Below, piece after piece: positions 37,767-48,496 of a DNA stretch of 63,830 nucleotides. Position 1 is the first letter of the stretch. Each line of letters starts with the position of its first letter. Location: positions 1-63,830 of the forward strand of contig JBFWUM010000024.1 in assembly GCA_050247255.1 (NCBI GenBank), written 5' to 3'. This DNA comes from JBFWUM01 sp050247255 (GTDB taxonomy: Bacteria > Acidobacteriota > Vicinamibacteria > Vicinamibacterales > UBA2999). The notes under the pieces were generated by a model. That model ran no database searches. It saw nothing but the letters and a program-made list of their open reading frames with translations, and was not told the origin of the DNA. The position numbers were made by a program, and so were the translations under genes.

Positions 37767-38780
37767 GTGACTCGGCACCTCTGGACCTATGCGGCATGCC
37801 TGCTGCTCGCCGCGTGCGGGTCGGCTCCCGGGGCGGGCGGCGTCCAGGAACTGCGCATGCCGACCGGCGCCGGCGGCGTCGGCTTCCTGCCGTTGCGCGT
37901 CATGCAGGAGTACAACCTCATCGCGGAGCACGCGACGCAGGCTGGACTGCCGAACGTGACCGTGCGCTGGGTGGAGGTGGGCGGTCCGGCGGTGCTCAAC
38001 GACGCGTTGCTCGCCGGCTCGATCGATTTCATCGCCGCTGGTCCGCCGGCGTTCATCACCCTCTGGGACCGGACCTTCGAATCCACGAAGGTGATGGGCG
38101 TCGCCGCGGTGTCAGCGCTGCCGATGTACCTGAACACGAAGGCCGATCACCTTCGCACGATTGACGACCTCCGTGACACCGACAAGGTTGGAGTCACCGC
38201 GATCAAGGTGTCGATCCCCTCGCTCGTGATGCAGATGTACGCGCGCGACAAGTATGGGCCGTCGGACGCGCTGCGCTTCGACAGGAACACGGTGGCGATC
38301 ACCCACCCGGACGGGGTCGTGGCGCTGCTGTCGGGGTCGAACGCCATCAGCGCGCACTTTACGTCGCCGCCGTTTCATCAGCGGGAGCGGCGGGATCCCG
38401 GCGTGCGCACGATCATGACCTCGGACCAGGTGATGGGCGGGGCGACGACCTTCGTCATGCTGTCGACCACCAGCCGGTTTCGGGAGCAGAACCCGGCGCT
38501 GACCGGCGCGGTGCTGGCCGCGCTGCGCGACGCCCAGGCCCGGATCGCGGCCGACCCGCAGGCGGCCGCCCGCCTCCTGTTGCAGGAAGAGGGCGAGGGC
38601 GGTTTCACGGTGGACGAGGTGGCCGGGGTGTTGACCGATCCGGATGTGCACTTCACCGTGACGCCGCAGAACACGATGAAGTACGCGGCGTTCATGCACG
38701 ACATCGGGTCAATCCGCCATCGTCCGGCGTCCTGGCAGGACATGTTCTTTCCAGAGATTCACGGCGAGCCGGGGAACTGA
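37767..38780 (+). CDS. ABC transporter substrate-binding lipoprotein (SsuA/TauA/NMT1-like)
   Basis: 337 aa from GTG 37767. Lipobox LLAAC with Cys17. The mature part is a periplasmic-binding-protein fold of the NMT1/SsuA type: LRMPTGAGGVGFLPLRVMQEYNLI, ALLAGSIDFIAAGPPAFITLWD and DLRDTDKVGVTAIKVSIPSLVMQM. Such proteins bind sulfonates, pyrimidine precursors, nitrate-like anions or aromatic acids. The ATPase and permease follow immediately. It supplies substrate recognition for this operon's importer. Confidence 0.9.
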   Translation: MTRHLWTYAACLLLAACGSAPGAGGVQELRMPTGAGGVGFLPLRVMQEYNLIAEHATQAGLPNVTVRWVEVGGPAVLNDALLAGSIDFIAAGPPAFITLWDRTFESTKVMGVAAVSALPMYLNTKADHLRTIDDLRDTDKVGVTAIKVSIPSLVMQMYARDKYGPSDALRFDRNTVAITHPDGVVALLSGSNAISAHFTSPPFHQRERRDPGVRTIMTSDQVMGGATTFVMLSTTSRFREQNPALTGAVLAALRDAQARIAADPQAAARLLLQEEGEGGFTVDEVAGVLTDPDVHFTVTPQNTMKYAAFMHDIGSIRHRPASWQDMFFPEIHGEPGN

Positions 38781-38788
38781 CGCCGGCG

Positions 38789-39601
38789 ATGGCCCATCCG
38801 GACGCCAACAACCGCGCACCCGGCGGGACGCCGCTCCTGGAGGTGCAGGGGGTCACGCTGCAGTACCGGACGCATGAGCACGTCGTGACGGCCACCTACC
38901 GGGTCAGTTTCGATGTCCACCGGTCCGAGCGCTTCGTCATCCTGGGACCTTCCGGCTGCGGCAAGTCGACGCTGCTCAAGGCGATCGGCGGCTTCCTGCC
39001 GGCCGTGGAAGGACGAATTCTGCTCGGCGGGATCCCCGTGCGCGCGCCGGGGCCCGACCGCGTGTTCGTATTCCAGGACTTCGAGCAACTCCTGCCGTGG
39101 AAGACCGTCTGCCAGAACATCGTCTTCGCGCTCACGGCTGCCGGCCGCTGGAACGCCCGTGAGGCCCGCGAGCGGGCGATGCACTACATCGACAAGGTCC
39201 ACTTGACCGAGTTCTGCCACAGTTATCCCCACACGCTCTCCGGCGGGATGAAGCAGCGGGCGGCAATCGCGCGCGGGCTGGCCATGGAGCCGCAGGTGCT
39301 GCTGATGGACGAGCCGTTCGCGGCGCTCGATGCACTGACGAGGGCCCGTATGCAGGAGGAACTGCTGCGGCTGTGGGACGACACCCGGGTCACGGTCCTG
39401 TTCGTCACCCATTCGATCGCGGAGGCCGTCCGCGTTGCCCAGCGCATCCTGTTGCTGACCCCGCACCCGGGCCAGGTGCGCGCGGAACTGAACGGGACCG
39501 GCGGCGACGTGATTGGCGGAGACGGTGCCCGGCTGTCGGCGCGCATCGAAGATCTGTTGTTCGGCGCCTCCGTGCAGACCCATGGAGCGGCGCATGACTG
39601 A
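38789..39601 (+). CDS. ABC transporter ATP-binding protein (SsuB/TauB-like)
   Basis: 270 aa. Walker A GPSGCGKSTLLKAIGGF (about residue 51), Q-loop VFQDFEQLLPWKT, signature LSGGMKQRAAIARGLAMEP (about 152), Walker B LLMDEPFAALD and the switch His in VTHSIAEA. Inner-membrane-associated ATPase driving the operon's importer. Nine nt after the binding protein and overlapping the permease by 8 bp. Confidence 0.94.
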   Translation: MAHPDANNRAPGGTPLLEVQGVTLQYRTHEHVVTATYRVSFDVHRSERFVILGPSGCGKSTLLKAIGGFLPAVEGRILLGGIPVRAPGPDRVFVFQDFEQLLPWKTVCQNIVFALTAAGRWNAREARERAMHYIDKVHLTEFCHSYPHTLSGGMKQRAAIARGLAMEPQVLLMDEPFAALDALTRARMQEELLRLWDDTRVTVLFVTHSIAEAVRVAQRILLLTPHPGQVRAELNGTGGDVIGGDGARLSARIEDLLFGASVQTHGAAHD

Positions 39602-40463
39602 CGGCCGGGCGATGACGCGGCCCGAACGCCTGGAGTCCCCGCCACCGGCGAGGGACGTCGTGCTGCAACCGCTCGGGTTCATGGCCCGCGCCTGGAACAA
39701 CGGCGGCATCAGGAAGCTCGCGGTCATCCTGTTGTTGATGGGCGTCTGGGAAGGTTACGCGCGGTGGCTCGACGACCCGCTCCTGTTCCCGACATTCACG
39801 TCCACGCTTGGCGCGCTCGTCAGCGGCACGGCATCCGGCCAGATTCCCCGCGCCGCGGCATTCACCCTCGGCCTGCTGTTGCGCGGGTACCTGCTGGGGC
39901 TCGTCCTGGCCGGCCTGCTGGTCGCCTGCGCCGTGGCCTCGCGACTCGGATCGGATCTGCTGGAAACGCTGTCGGCGATGTTCAATCCGCTGCCGTCGGT
40001 CGCCTTGCTGCCGCTGGCCCTCATCTGGTTCGGCCTGGGGAACAGCGGCGTGATCTTCGTCATCGTCCACGCCGTCCTGTGGGCCGTCGCGCTGAACACG
40101 CTTGCCGGCGTGAAGGGGTTGAGCCCGACGCTGCGGATGGTGGGACAGAACTACGGCCTGTCGACGGCCGGATTCATCGCCCGCGTGCTGATTCCGGGCG
40201 CGTTCCCGAGCCTGCTGACCGGCGCCAAGGTGGGCTGGGCGTTTGCGTGGCGGACGCTCATCGCCGCGGAACTGGTGTTCGGCGTGACCTCGGGCTCGGG
40301 TGGCCTGGGGTGGTACATCTACGAACAGAAGAACCTGCTGCGCATTCCCGAGGTGTTCGCGGGGCTGCTCACGGTCACCGTGTTCGGGCTGTTCGTGGAG
40401 CACGTGCTGTTCCGAACGATCGAGCAGCGGACGGTGCGGCGATGGGGCATGCAGCAGGCATGA
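39594..40463 (+). CDS. ABC transporter permease (SsuC/TauC-like)
   Basis: 289 aa from ATG 39594 (39612 is an alternative). Six hydrophobic segments from about residue 45 to 280. The binding-protein-dependent transport signature is in the loop LAGVKGLSPTLRMVGQNYGLS (EAA motif, about 170). A C-terminal stretch FGLFVEHVLFRTIEQRTVRRWG is typical of SsuC/TauC. With the two preceding genes it makes a complete importer. Confidence 0.92.
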   Translation: MTDGRAMTRPERLESPPPARDVVLQPLGFMARAWNNGGIRKLAVILLLMGVWEGYARWLDDPLLFPTFTSTLGALVSGTASGQIPRAAAFTLGLLLRGYLLGLVLAGLLVACAVASRLGSDLLETLSAMFNPLPSVALLPLALIWFGLGNSGVIFVIVHAVLWAVALNTLAGVKGLSPTLRMVGQNYGLSTAGFIARVLIPGAFPSLLTGAKVGWAFAWRTLIAAELVFGVTSGSGGLGWYIYEQKNLLRIPEVFAGLLTVTVFGLFVEHVLFRTIEQRTVRRWGMQQA

Positions 40464-40482
40464 CGGACGAGGCTGCCGCGCG

Positions 40483-41307
40483 ATGAGTGCTGACATCCAC
40501 GAGGTCTACGCGGTCCAGTACGGGCACCACGCCCGGCGGTCCTCGGAGAATTACGTGTCCGGCGACCCGCACGACCTGCCGGAACCGCTGGCCTACTTCG
40601 TGTGGCTGATTCGCGGACCGCACGGGGTCATCGTCGTCGACACCGGTTTCGATCGCGCGGTCGCGGCGGCGCGGGGGCGCACGATCCTGCACCCGGTGGA
40701 GGAGGGCCTCAGCGCCCTCGGCGCCGATGCCGAGCAGATCGCGGATGTGGTCGTGACGCATCTGCACTACGACCACGCGGGTCACCACGACCTGTTTCCG
40801 CGCGCCCGGTATCACCTGCAGGACGCCGAAATGGCGTACGCCACCGGCCGCTGCATGTGTCACCCGCATGCCCGCGTGCCCTTTGCAGCCGACGATGTGG
40901 CCGCGATGATCCGGAAGGTGTACTCCGGACGCGTCGCGTTCCATGACGGCGATGAGCAACTGGTGCCCGGCGTGACCCTGCACAAGATCGGCGGGCATTC
41001 GCGCGGGTTGCAGGTGGTCCGTGTGCGGACGCGCAGGGGAGAGGTGGTGCTCGCCTCAGACGCCTCGCACCTGTACTCACACTTCCAGACCGGCCGGGTG
41101 TTCCCGATCGCCGACTCGATCAGCGACGTGCTCGAGGGATACCGCACGCTGCGCCGGCTGGCTGACTCGGAGGCGCATATCATCCCGGGGCACGACCCCC
41201 AGGTCCTGGCGCGTTACCCGGCGGCCGCCCCCGGGCTCGACGGCTGGATCGTCCGGCTCGACGTCGACCCCGCGCCTGCCCCCAGCCGTACCCCGGAGCC
41301 GTCGTGA
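40483..41307 (+). CDS. Cytoplasmic MBL-fold lactonase-like hydrolase
   Basis: 274 aa from ATG 40483. The motif VVTHLHYDHAGHHDLF (about residue 88) is the HxHxDH dinuclear zinc site. Further ligands are in GGHSRGLQVV (about 169), ASDASHLYSH and IIPGHDP. The order and spacing fit the N-acyl-homoserine-lactonase / 4-pyridoxolactonase group. No signal peptide, so it acts inside the cell, unlike the related protein at 42698. It sits between the importer and the second MmgE/PrpD gene, so a lactone intermediate of the same pathway is a better guess than quorum quenching. The stop overlaps the next GTG (GTGA). Confidence 0.85.
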   Translation: MSADIHEVYAVQYGHHARRSSENYVSGDPHDLPEPLAYFVWLIRGPHGVIVVDTGFDRAVAAARGRTILHPVEEGLSALGADAEQIADVVVTHLHYDHAGHHDLFPRARYHLQDAEMAYATGRCMCHPHARVPFAADDVAAMIRKVYSGRVAFHDGDEQLVPGVTLHKIGGHSRGLQVVRVRTRRGEVVLASDASHLYSHFQTGRVFPIADSISDVLEGYRTLRRLADSEAHIIPGHDPQVLARYPAAAPGLDGWIVRLDVDPAPAPSRTPEPS

Positions 41308-42701
41308 CCGAACCGCTGGCGACGCGTCTCGCGCGATGGACGGCCGAGACGAGCTACGACACCGTGCCCGAGGATGTCGTCCATGCCACGAAGCTCAGGA
41401 TCATGGACGCCATCGGGCTCGCGCTCGCCGGAGCCGGAACGAGCTTCGGCCGCTCCGTGCTGGAGGCTGAGCGCGCGCTGTCGCCGGAGGGGCCAGGCAC
41501 CGTGTTCGGGACGGGGGAGCAGCTGCCAATTGCGGCCGCGGCGTTCGTGAACGGCGCGCGGGTGCAGGCCCTCGAGTTCGACGATACGCACAACGAATCG
41601 ATCGTGCACATGAGCGGCCCCGTCGTGTCGGCGGCCCTGGCGTTGTCGCAGGTCCAGCGGCTGTCCGGTCGGGACGTCATCCGGGCCATTGCGATCGGAA
41701 ACGAAGTGTCGTGTCGTGCCGGCTCGGTGTCGGTGGGGCAGTTTCACAAGCGAGGGTTTCACCCGACCGGGTTGTTCACGCCGTTCGGTGTGACCTACCT
41801 GGCCAGTCTGCTGATGGGGCTCGACGTCGATCGGACCGCTCGCGCCGTCGGCATTGTCGGCAGCTTTGCCGCCGGCCTGCTCGAGTGCTGGGTCGACGGC
41901 ACCGACGCGAAGTTCCTGCACGCGGGCTGGGCCGCGAGGGCTGGGCTGACGGCCGCTGCGCTGGCCCGCGCCGGGACGAGCGGCCCGCCAGCCATCTTCG
42001 AAGGCCGGTTCGGCCTCTTCGCCTCGCACGTGCAGGATCCGGCGGCGCCGCGTGACTTCAGCCGCCTCACGGACCGCCTGGGCGACGATTGGGAGAGCCG
42101 CCGGGCGTCATTCAAGCCGTTTCCCGCCGCGCATGTGCTTCACCCGTACATCAGCGCGGCGCTTCGACTTCGCCACGTCCACCATCTCCAGGTAGAGGAC
42201 ATCGTTCGCGTCGATTGCCCGGTGGCGGCGTTCATCGTCGGCATCGTGTGCGAGCCGACCGATGAGAAGTGGGCGCCGCGCACGACGTCGCACGGACGGG
42301 TGAGTCTGCAGTTTTCGCTCGCCGAGGCGTTCGCCACCGGGCGGCTTGGCACGGACGCCTACAGCGACACGGTGCGAAGCAATGCCGCTATCCTCGCCCT
42401 GGCGAGCCGCGTCCATTACCATCCCGAGCCGCGGTTCGATGGCCTCGCCCACTTCCCAGGGGAGGTGACCGTCACCTTGCGCGACGGGCGCGTGATAACC
42501 GAAGTGGAGGAGTACAACCGCGGTTCGGCCCAGAATCCCATGACCGAGGCCGAACTGCGTGAGAAGTTCCACGAGAATGCGGGCGCGCTGCTGCCGGCTG
42601 CTGCGCGCCAGCGCCTCTGCGATGCCATCATGACGCTCGAACGCGCCGCGAATGCAGCATCGGTGGCGGCGTTGACGACGACGGAAGGGAGTGCACCGTG
42701 A
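41304..42701 (+). CDS. MmgE/PrpD-family protein (copy 2)
   Basis: 465 aa from GTG 41304. Same family as 36415-37749: LRIMDAIGLALAGAGTSFGR, VQALEFDDTHNESIVHMSGP (about residue 92), IGNEVSCRAGSVSVGQFHKRGFHPTGLFTP-type region (about 135-160), WAARAGLTAAALARAG and SFKPFPAAHVLHPYISAALRL (about 270). It is not a recent duplicate of copy 1: the two differ throughout. The pair may act on two successive intermediates or form a heteromer. Overlaps neighbours on both sides by 4 bp. Confidence 0.88.
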   Translation: MTEPLATRLARWTAETSYDTVPEDVVHATKLRIMDAIGLALAGAGTSFGRSVLEAERALSPEGPGTVFGTGEQLPIAAAAFVNGARVQALEFDDTHNESIVHMSGPVVSAALALSQVQRLSGRDVIRAIAIGNEVSCRAGSVSVGQFHKRGFHPTGLFTPFGVTYLASLLMGLDVDRTARAVGIVGSFAAGLLECWVDGTDAKFLHAGWAARAGLTAAALARAGTSGPPAIFEGRFGLFASHVQDPAAPRDFSRLTDRLGDDWESRRASFKPFPAAHVLHPYISAALRLRHVHHLQVEDIVRVDCPVAAFIVGIVCEPTDEKWAPRTTSHGRVSLQFSLAEAFATGRLGTDAYSDTVRSNAAILALASRVHYHPEPRFDGLAHFPGEVTVTLRDGRVITEVEEYNRGSAQNPMTEAELREKFHENAGALLPAAARQRLCDAIMTLERAANAASVAALTTTEGSAP

Positions 42702-43576
42702 AGAAGCTGTTGTGGGCCGGCGCGATGGTCGCGATCGCCCTGGCCCTCGTCGATGGACGCGCCCAGCGCACGGAAGGCCCACAGGCTGTTCAGGGCGTGC
42801 GCCTCTATGTGCTCGATGGCGGCGTCCTCGAGTCCGATCCAACCCGATATCGGCTGTCGCCACGGGAAGTCCGTACCACCCAGTTGGCGATTACGGCGTT
42901 TCTGATCGTGCACCCGCGCGGCATTCTGCTGTGGGATACGGGCGCCGTGCCCGACGATTCATGGACGCCAACCGGGCAGCCGGTGGCGAGACGCATCGTC
43001 CTGTCGGATGGCCGCGAGCGGCCGGTCACGGTGACGCAGCCGATCGCCGGCCAGATCGCCGCGGCGGGCATCCAGCCGGCGCAGGTCACGCACCTGGGGC
43101 TGTCGCACGCGCACTGGGATCACACCGCCAACGCCAATGCCTTTGCGTCTGCCACCTGGCTGGCGCGGCAGGCCGAGCGCGAGGCGATGCTGCCAGCGCT
43201 GCCGCCCACGGTGCCCGCACCGTCGACGTTCGCGCGACTGCGTTCGAGCACGACCACCATCGTCAACGGCGAGCACGATGTCTTTGGCGACGGCACGGTG
43301 ATCATGCTGCCGACGCCTGGGCACACGGCGGGACATCAGGCGCTGTACGTGAAGCTGGCCAATACCGGCGGTGTGGTGCTGACGGGGGACCTGTACCACT
43401 ACCCGGAAGAGCGTACGCTGAACCGCCTGCCGACCGCGGATGCGGATGTCGAGCAGACGCGCCGATCGCGAGAGTGGCTCGACGACTGGCTGATGCGGAT
43501 GAACGCGCGCCTCTGGATCCAGCACGACCTGACGGCGGCGCGGGAGTGGAAGAAGTCGCCGGCGTATTACGACTGA
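42698..43576 (+). CDS. Exported MBL-fold lactonase-like hydrolase
   Basis: 292 aa from GTG 42698. Signal peptide MKKLLWAGAMVAIALALVDGRA, then an N-acyl-homoserine-lactonase-type MBL fold: LSHAHWDHTANANAF (about residue 132), TPGHTAGHQALYVKL (about 206), TGDLYHYPEE and WIQHDL. Compared with the cytoplasmic copy at 40483, the first motif is HxHxDH with Trp in place of Tyr. Predicted periplasmic; it may open a lactone before import by the adjacent ABC transporter. Last gene of the overlapping operon. Confidence 0.87.
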   Translation: MKKLLWAGAMVAIALALVDGRAQRTEGPQAVQGVRLYVLDGGVLESDPTRYRLSPREVRTTQLAITAFLIVHPRGILLWDTGAVPDDSWTPTGQPVARRIVLSDGRERPVTVTQPIAGQIAAAGIQPAQVTHLGLSHAHWDHTANANAFASATWLARQAEREAMLPALPPTVPAPSTFARLRSSTTTIVNGEHDVFGDGTVIMLPTPGHTAGHQALYVKLANTGGVVLTGDLYHYPEERTLNRLPTADADVEQTRRSREWLDDWLMRMNARLWIQHDLTAAREWKKSPAYYD

Positions 43577-43586
43577 GTCGGGTGCA

Positions 43587-43880
43587 ATGGATCTCTCCTC
43601 ACTCGAGGCGTCGCTGGACAACGGGACGCCGCCGGAGGGCGTGTCGCCGCTGCTGCGCGCATTGTGGTGGGAGCGGAAGGGTGACTGGAAACGGGCGCAC
43701 GAGATTGCGCAGGACATCGACTCGGCCGAAGCCGCGTGGGTGCACGCCTACCTGCATCGCCGGGAGGGTGACCTGTCAAACGCCGGCTACTGGTACCGGC
43801 AGGCAGGCAAGCCGACAAGCCGCGGCGACATGGACGCCGAGTGGCGGGAGATCGTGACCGAGCTGCTGCGCCGCGGCTGA
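43587..43880 (+). CDS. Small conserved protein of unknown function (TPR-like)
   Basis: 97 aa. Helical, with WERKGDWKRAHEIAQDIDSAEAAWVHAYLHRREGDLSNAGYWYRQAG forming what looks like one and a half tetratricopeptide-like hairpins (quoted in parts: RALWWERKGDWKRAHEIAQD, then HAYLHRREGDLSNAGYWYRQ). I recognise the pattern as a recurrent uncharacterised protein but cannot name a function. It starts 10 nt after the lactonase stop and may be read through from that operon. Confidence 0.7.
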   Translation: MDLSSLEASLDNGTPPEGVSPLLRALWWERKGDWKRAHEIAQDIDSAEAAWVHAYLHRREGDLSNAGYWYRQAGKPTSRGDMDAEWREIVTELLRRG

Positions 43881-43969
43881 AGCCATTCGAGCGTTCGCGC
43901 ACCGTCAGGACCCCGGCAATCCCAGCCTTCACGCTCGACGCGGGGGCAGCAAGGTCACTCAGATAACAA

Positions 43970-43994
43970 TCTCGGTGTCTCGGTGCCTCGGTGG
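43970..43994. repeat. 8-bp tandem repeat in the DHH-gene 3' region
   Basis: TCTCGGTG, TCTCGGTG, CCTCGGTG, identical in sequence to 455-479 and at the same distance (about 28 nt) beyond a minus-strand stop codon. The rest of 43881-44022 shows nothing else. Confidence 0.8.
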
Positions 43995-44022
43995 TTCGTG
44001 ATCAGCGGGTGTCGCCGCGAGC

Positions 44023-45453
44023 CTAGGCTTTGACGAGCTTCTTCTCGGCGGGCGCGTGGTGTTCGTGCAGGAACTCGAGGGCGAGCGACAGCACCTTCTC
44101 GGTGAGTTCCTCGCCCTGGAGGTTGCCGAACTTGTCGCGAAAGGCGCGCAGCGGGACGACGGCCTTGGCCATGGCACGGTGGCCGCCGGCGCTGCCGATG
44201 TCGGCAAAGTAGCGGCGGACGAAGTCGCCGGCGTTGCGCGAGTAGCCGAGGTTGCGCACCGACATCACGATCGCGTCGTTGACGATGCCGGCGACGATTG
44301 TCCATTTCACGTTCTCGAGCTGCAGGTAGAAGTCGGCGACGTAGGGGATGAAGTCCTCACGCGGCGACGTGCCGAGGAACGTGCAGAACACCTGCTCGAC
44401 CATCCGCCCCTGCTGCCGCGCGCGCAGCACGTAGTCGAGCCGCTCCATCGTGATTTCCGCCCCCTCCATCTTCCGGATCAGCATCGCATCGGCGAGCGGG
44501 TAGAGGTAGGAGAACGCCTCGAGGTCCACGCGGTTCGCCTGGCGGTTGAAGAACAGCGTGTCCGACTTGATGGCGTAGAGCATGGCCGTCGCCGTGCGCT
44601 CCGAGATGTTGGCGTCGACGGCACGCAGGTGTTCGGTCAGGATGGTCGACGTGGACCCGTAGTCGGTGCGGATGTCCTTGTAGACCGCGCTGTAGCCGGT
44701 CATCTCGGGGTGATGGTCGATGACCAGGTCGACATGGTTGATGGCGCCGCCGAAGTAGTGCGGCTGCACGTCCACCATGGCGACGCGCTCGAAGTCGTTG
44801 ACCTGCTCCGCCTTGATCGTCTCGACGTGGATGTCGAGCAGGTTCAGCATCCGCTGGTTCTCCGGACGCGTGACCGGCTGCAGCGCGGCGATGATGGCGG
44901 TCTGCTTGGTCCGGCGGAGGACGTTGCGCAGCGCCAGTCCGCTGGCCAGCGCGTCGGGGTCAGGGTCGTTGTGCAGGAGGATCAGCACGCGATCGGCGTC
45001 GCTGAAGAAGCGCTGGTACTGCTGCACCTTCAGGCGGGTCAGCGAGCGGCTGAATTCGGTGAGGAGCGGGCCGCCGAACAGCTCGGCCATCGCCATATAG
45101 TTGAGCTCGGGGAACTCGCCTTTCAGTTCCTCCTCCCGCTTGCGCGCGTTGCCGTAGCCAACGCCCAGGACGTACACCAGGGCGCCGCCGGCATCGCGCA
45201 CCGCCTCGAGCGTCTTGCGCAGGCTGCGCCGGCCCGTGTCCTCGACGATGACGCAGGTGCCCGGGGTCAGGTCCGCCTTGATGTAGGTATCAGTGCGTTT
45301 GAGGTCGGCGGCGGTCACCGCCATGCCGGCGTCGTGCAGCTTCCGGGCGAGGGGCTTGCTCTCGACGAGGAAATCCACCTCGAAGCTGGGCAGGAGCACC
45401 TCTTCGAGCATCCTGATGACCAGCTCGGATTGGCAGATGGCGAGGCACCGCAT
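44023..45453 (-). CDS. DHH/DHHA1 phosphoesterase with N-terminal Rossmann-like domain
   Basis: 476 aa. An N-terminal segment (about residues 1-115: MRCLAICQSELVIRMLEEVL ... PGTCVIVEDTGRRSL) looks like a TrkA-N/RCK-type nucleotide-binding fold. Next is a DHH domain with HNDPDPDALASGLAL (about 160), MVDVQPHYFG and VIDHHPEM (about 243), the Mn2+-binding DHH signature. A C-terminal DHHA1 domain has the GSAGGHRAMAKAV motif (about 430). Such proteins hydrolyse linear nanoRNA or cyclic dinucleotides (NrnA/GdpP relatives), but this Rossmann-DHH-DHHA1 layout has no function I can state. A TATAAT promoter lies close to the start. Confidence 0.86.
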   Translation of the reverse strand: MRCLAICQSELVIRMLEEVLLPSFEVDFLVESKPLARKLHDAGMAVTAADLKRTDTYIKADLTPGTCVIVEDTGRRSLRKTLEAVRDAGGALVYVLGVGYGNARKREEELKGEFPELNYMAMAELFGGPLLTEFSRSLTRLKVQQYQRFFSDADRVLILLHNDPDPDALASGLALRNVLRRTKQTAIIAALQPVTRPENQRMLNLLDIHVETIKAEQVNDFERVAMVDVQPHYFGGAINHVDLVIDHHPEMTGYSAVYKDIRTDYGSTSTILTEHLRAVDANISERTATAMLYAIKSDTLFFNRQANRVDLEAFSYLYPLADAMLIRKMEGAEITMERLDYVLRARQQGRMVEQVFCTFLGTSPREDFIPYVADFYLQLENVKWTIVAGIVNDAIVMSVRNLGYSRNAGDFVRRYFADIGSAGGHRAMAKAVVPLRAFRDKFGNLQGEELTEKVLSLALEFLHEHHAPAEKKLVKA

Positions 45454-45467
45454 TAGGGCAAATTCGA

Positions 45468-45473
45468 ATTATA
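45468..45473 (-). promoter_or_regulatory. -10 element of the DHH phosphoesterase gene
   Basis: A perfect TATAAT on the minus strand, ending 14 nt before the ATG. No convincing -35 is seen. The implied leader is about 7 nt, with no Shine-Dalgarno sequence. Confidence 0.5.
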
Positions 45474-45494
45474 TGCCCGGAGTAGGATGAAGCC

Positions 45495-46382
45495 ATGAAG
45501 GCACTGGTGCTGCTGGCCGCGGCCGCCCTGGCGGCACAAGCGCCCACCTTCCGGGGTGGGGTCGACCTGGTCAACTTCGGGGTCACCGTGTCGGCGGACG
45601 GGGCGTTCCTGACGGACCTGTCGGCCGAGGACTTCGAGATTCTCGAGGACGGCACCCCCCAGGCGATCACCTATTTCGCCCGCGGCGGCCAGGCCGCCTC
45701 GGCCCCGCCCCTGCACGTCGGGCTGCTGTTCGACACCAGCGGGAGCATGAACGACGACATCGCCCTCGCACGCACGGCCGCGATCCGCTTCCTGAACACC
45801 CTGCGCGACGCTCGCGACATGACGCTGGTTGATTTCGACACCGAGGTGCGCGTGTCACGCTACGCCCAGGCCGACTTCCCACGCCTGGTCGAGCGCATCC
45901 GCAACCGGCAGCCGGGCGGCATGACGGCGATGTACGACGCGCTCGGCGTCTACCTCGATCGCGCCTCGGAGGACGAAGGCCGCAGCATCCTCGTGCTCTA
46001 CACCGACGGCGGCGATACCCGTAGCGCCATCAGTTTCGGCGACGTGATGACGCTGGTGCGCGCCTCCAATGCCACCATCTACACCGTTGGCTTCCTGCAG
46101 CGGCAGACCGGCGTCTCCCGCGTCCAGGAGCGCCTGCGGCTGACGCAGCTGGCCGAGGCGACCGGCGGCGAGGCATTCTTCCCGTCGACGATGAACGACG
46201 TCGAGGGGGCCTACGAGCGCATCGTCTCGCAGATTCGGGCGCAGTACAGCCTCGGCTACACCTCCACCAACACCCGCTTCGACGGCACCTGGCGCCGGGT
46301 GGAGGTTCGCGTGAAGCGGGCGGGTCTCGACGACGTCGAGGTGCAGGCGCGGCGCGGCTACTTCGCGGCCTACCGGCCCTAG
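45495..46382 (+). CDS. Exported VWFA-related protein
   Basis: 295 aa. A short signal sequence (MKALVLLAAAALAAQA) is followed by the acidobacterial 'VWFA-related' arrangement: an N-terminal beta domain (VDLVNFGVTVSADGAFLTDL, EDFEILEDGTPQAITYF) and a von Willebrand A domain with the MIDAS motif LLFDTSGSMNDD (about residue 78), GGMTAMYDAL and LVLYTDGGDT. The C-terminus (QYSLGYTSTNTRFDGTWRRVEV) is also typical. It probably binds protein ligands in a metal-dependent manner outside the cytoplasm. Divergent from the DHH gene, with 41 bp between starts. Confidence 0.88.
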   Translation: MKALVLLAAAALAAQAPTFRGGVDLVNFGVTVSADGAFLTDLSAEDFEILEDGTPQAITYFARGGQAASAPPLHVGLLFDTSGSMNDDIALARTAAIRFLNTLRDARDMTLVDFDTEVRVSRYAQADFPRLVERIRNRQPGGMTAMYDALGVYLDRASEDEGRSILVLYTDGGDTRSAISFGDVMTLVRASNATIYTVGFLQRQTGVSRVQERLRLTQLAEATGGEAFFPSTMNDVEGAYERIVSQIRAQYSLGYTSTNTRFDGTWRRVEVRVKRAGLDDVEVQARRGYFAAYRP

Positions 46383-46385
46383 GGC

Positions 46386-46474
46386 GGTGGTCGATGGTCG
46401 GGGGTCGGTAGTCGGTAGTGGGATAATGGTGGATTAAGAAAGTCGCGACCACCGACCATCTACCATCCACCACC
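46386..46474. repeat. Inverted 7-bp repeats upstream of uvrB
   Basis: Left arm in strict 7-bp register: GGTGGTC, GATGGTC, GGGGGTC, GGTAGTC, GGTAGTG, GGATAAT, GGTGGAT (46386-46434). Right arm, the complementary word: GACCACC, GACCATC, TACCATC, CACCACC (46447-46474). It ends 6 nt before the uvrB GTG. Same word family as 51634-51817 and 61564-61624. Confidence 0.88.
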
Positions 46475-46480
46475 GAGCCT

Positions 46481-48493
<2,013 letters not shown>

Positions 48494-48496
48494 CGG

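Noticed and set aside
40483..43576. Quorum-quenching island
   Set aside because: The lactonase-like genes are embedded in a catabolic/uptake operon; family resemblance alone does not show acyl-homoserine-lactone activity.
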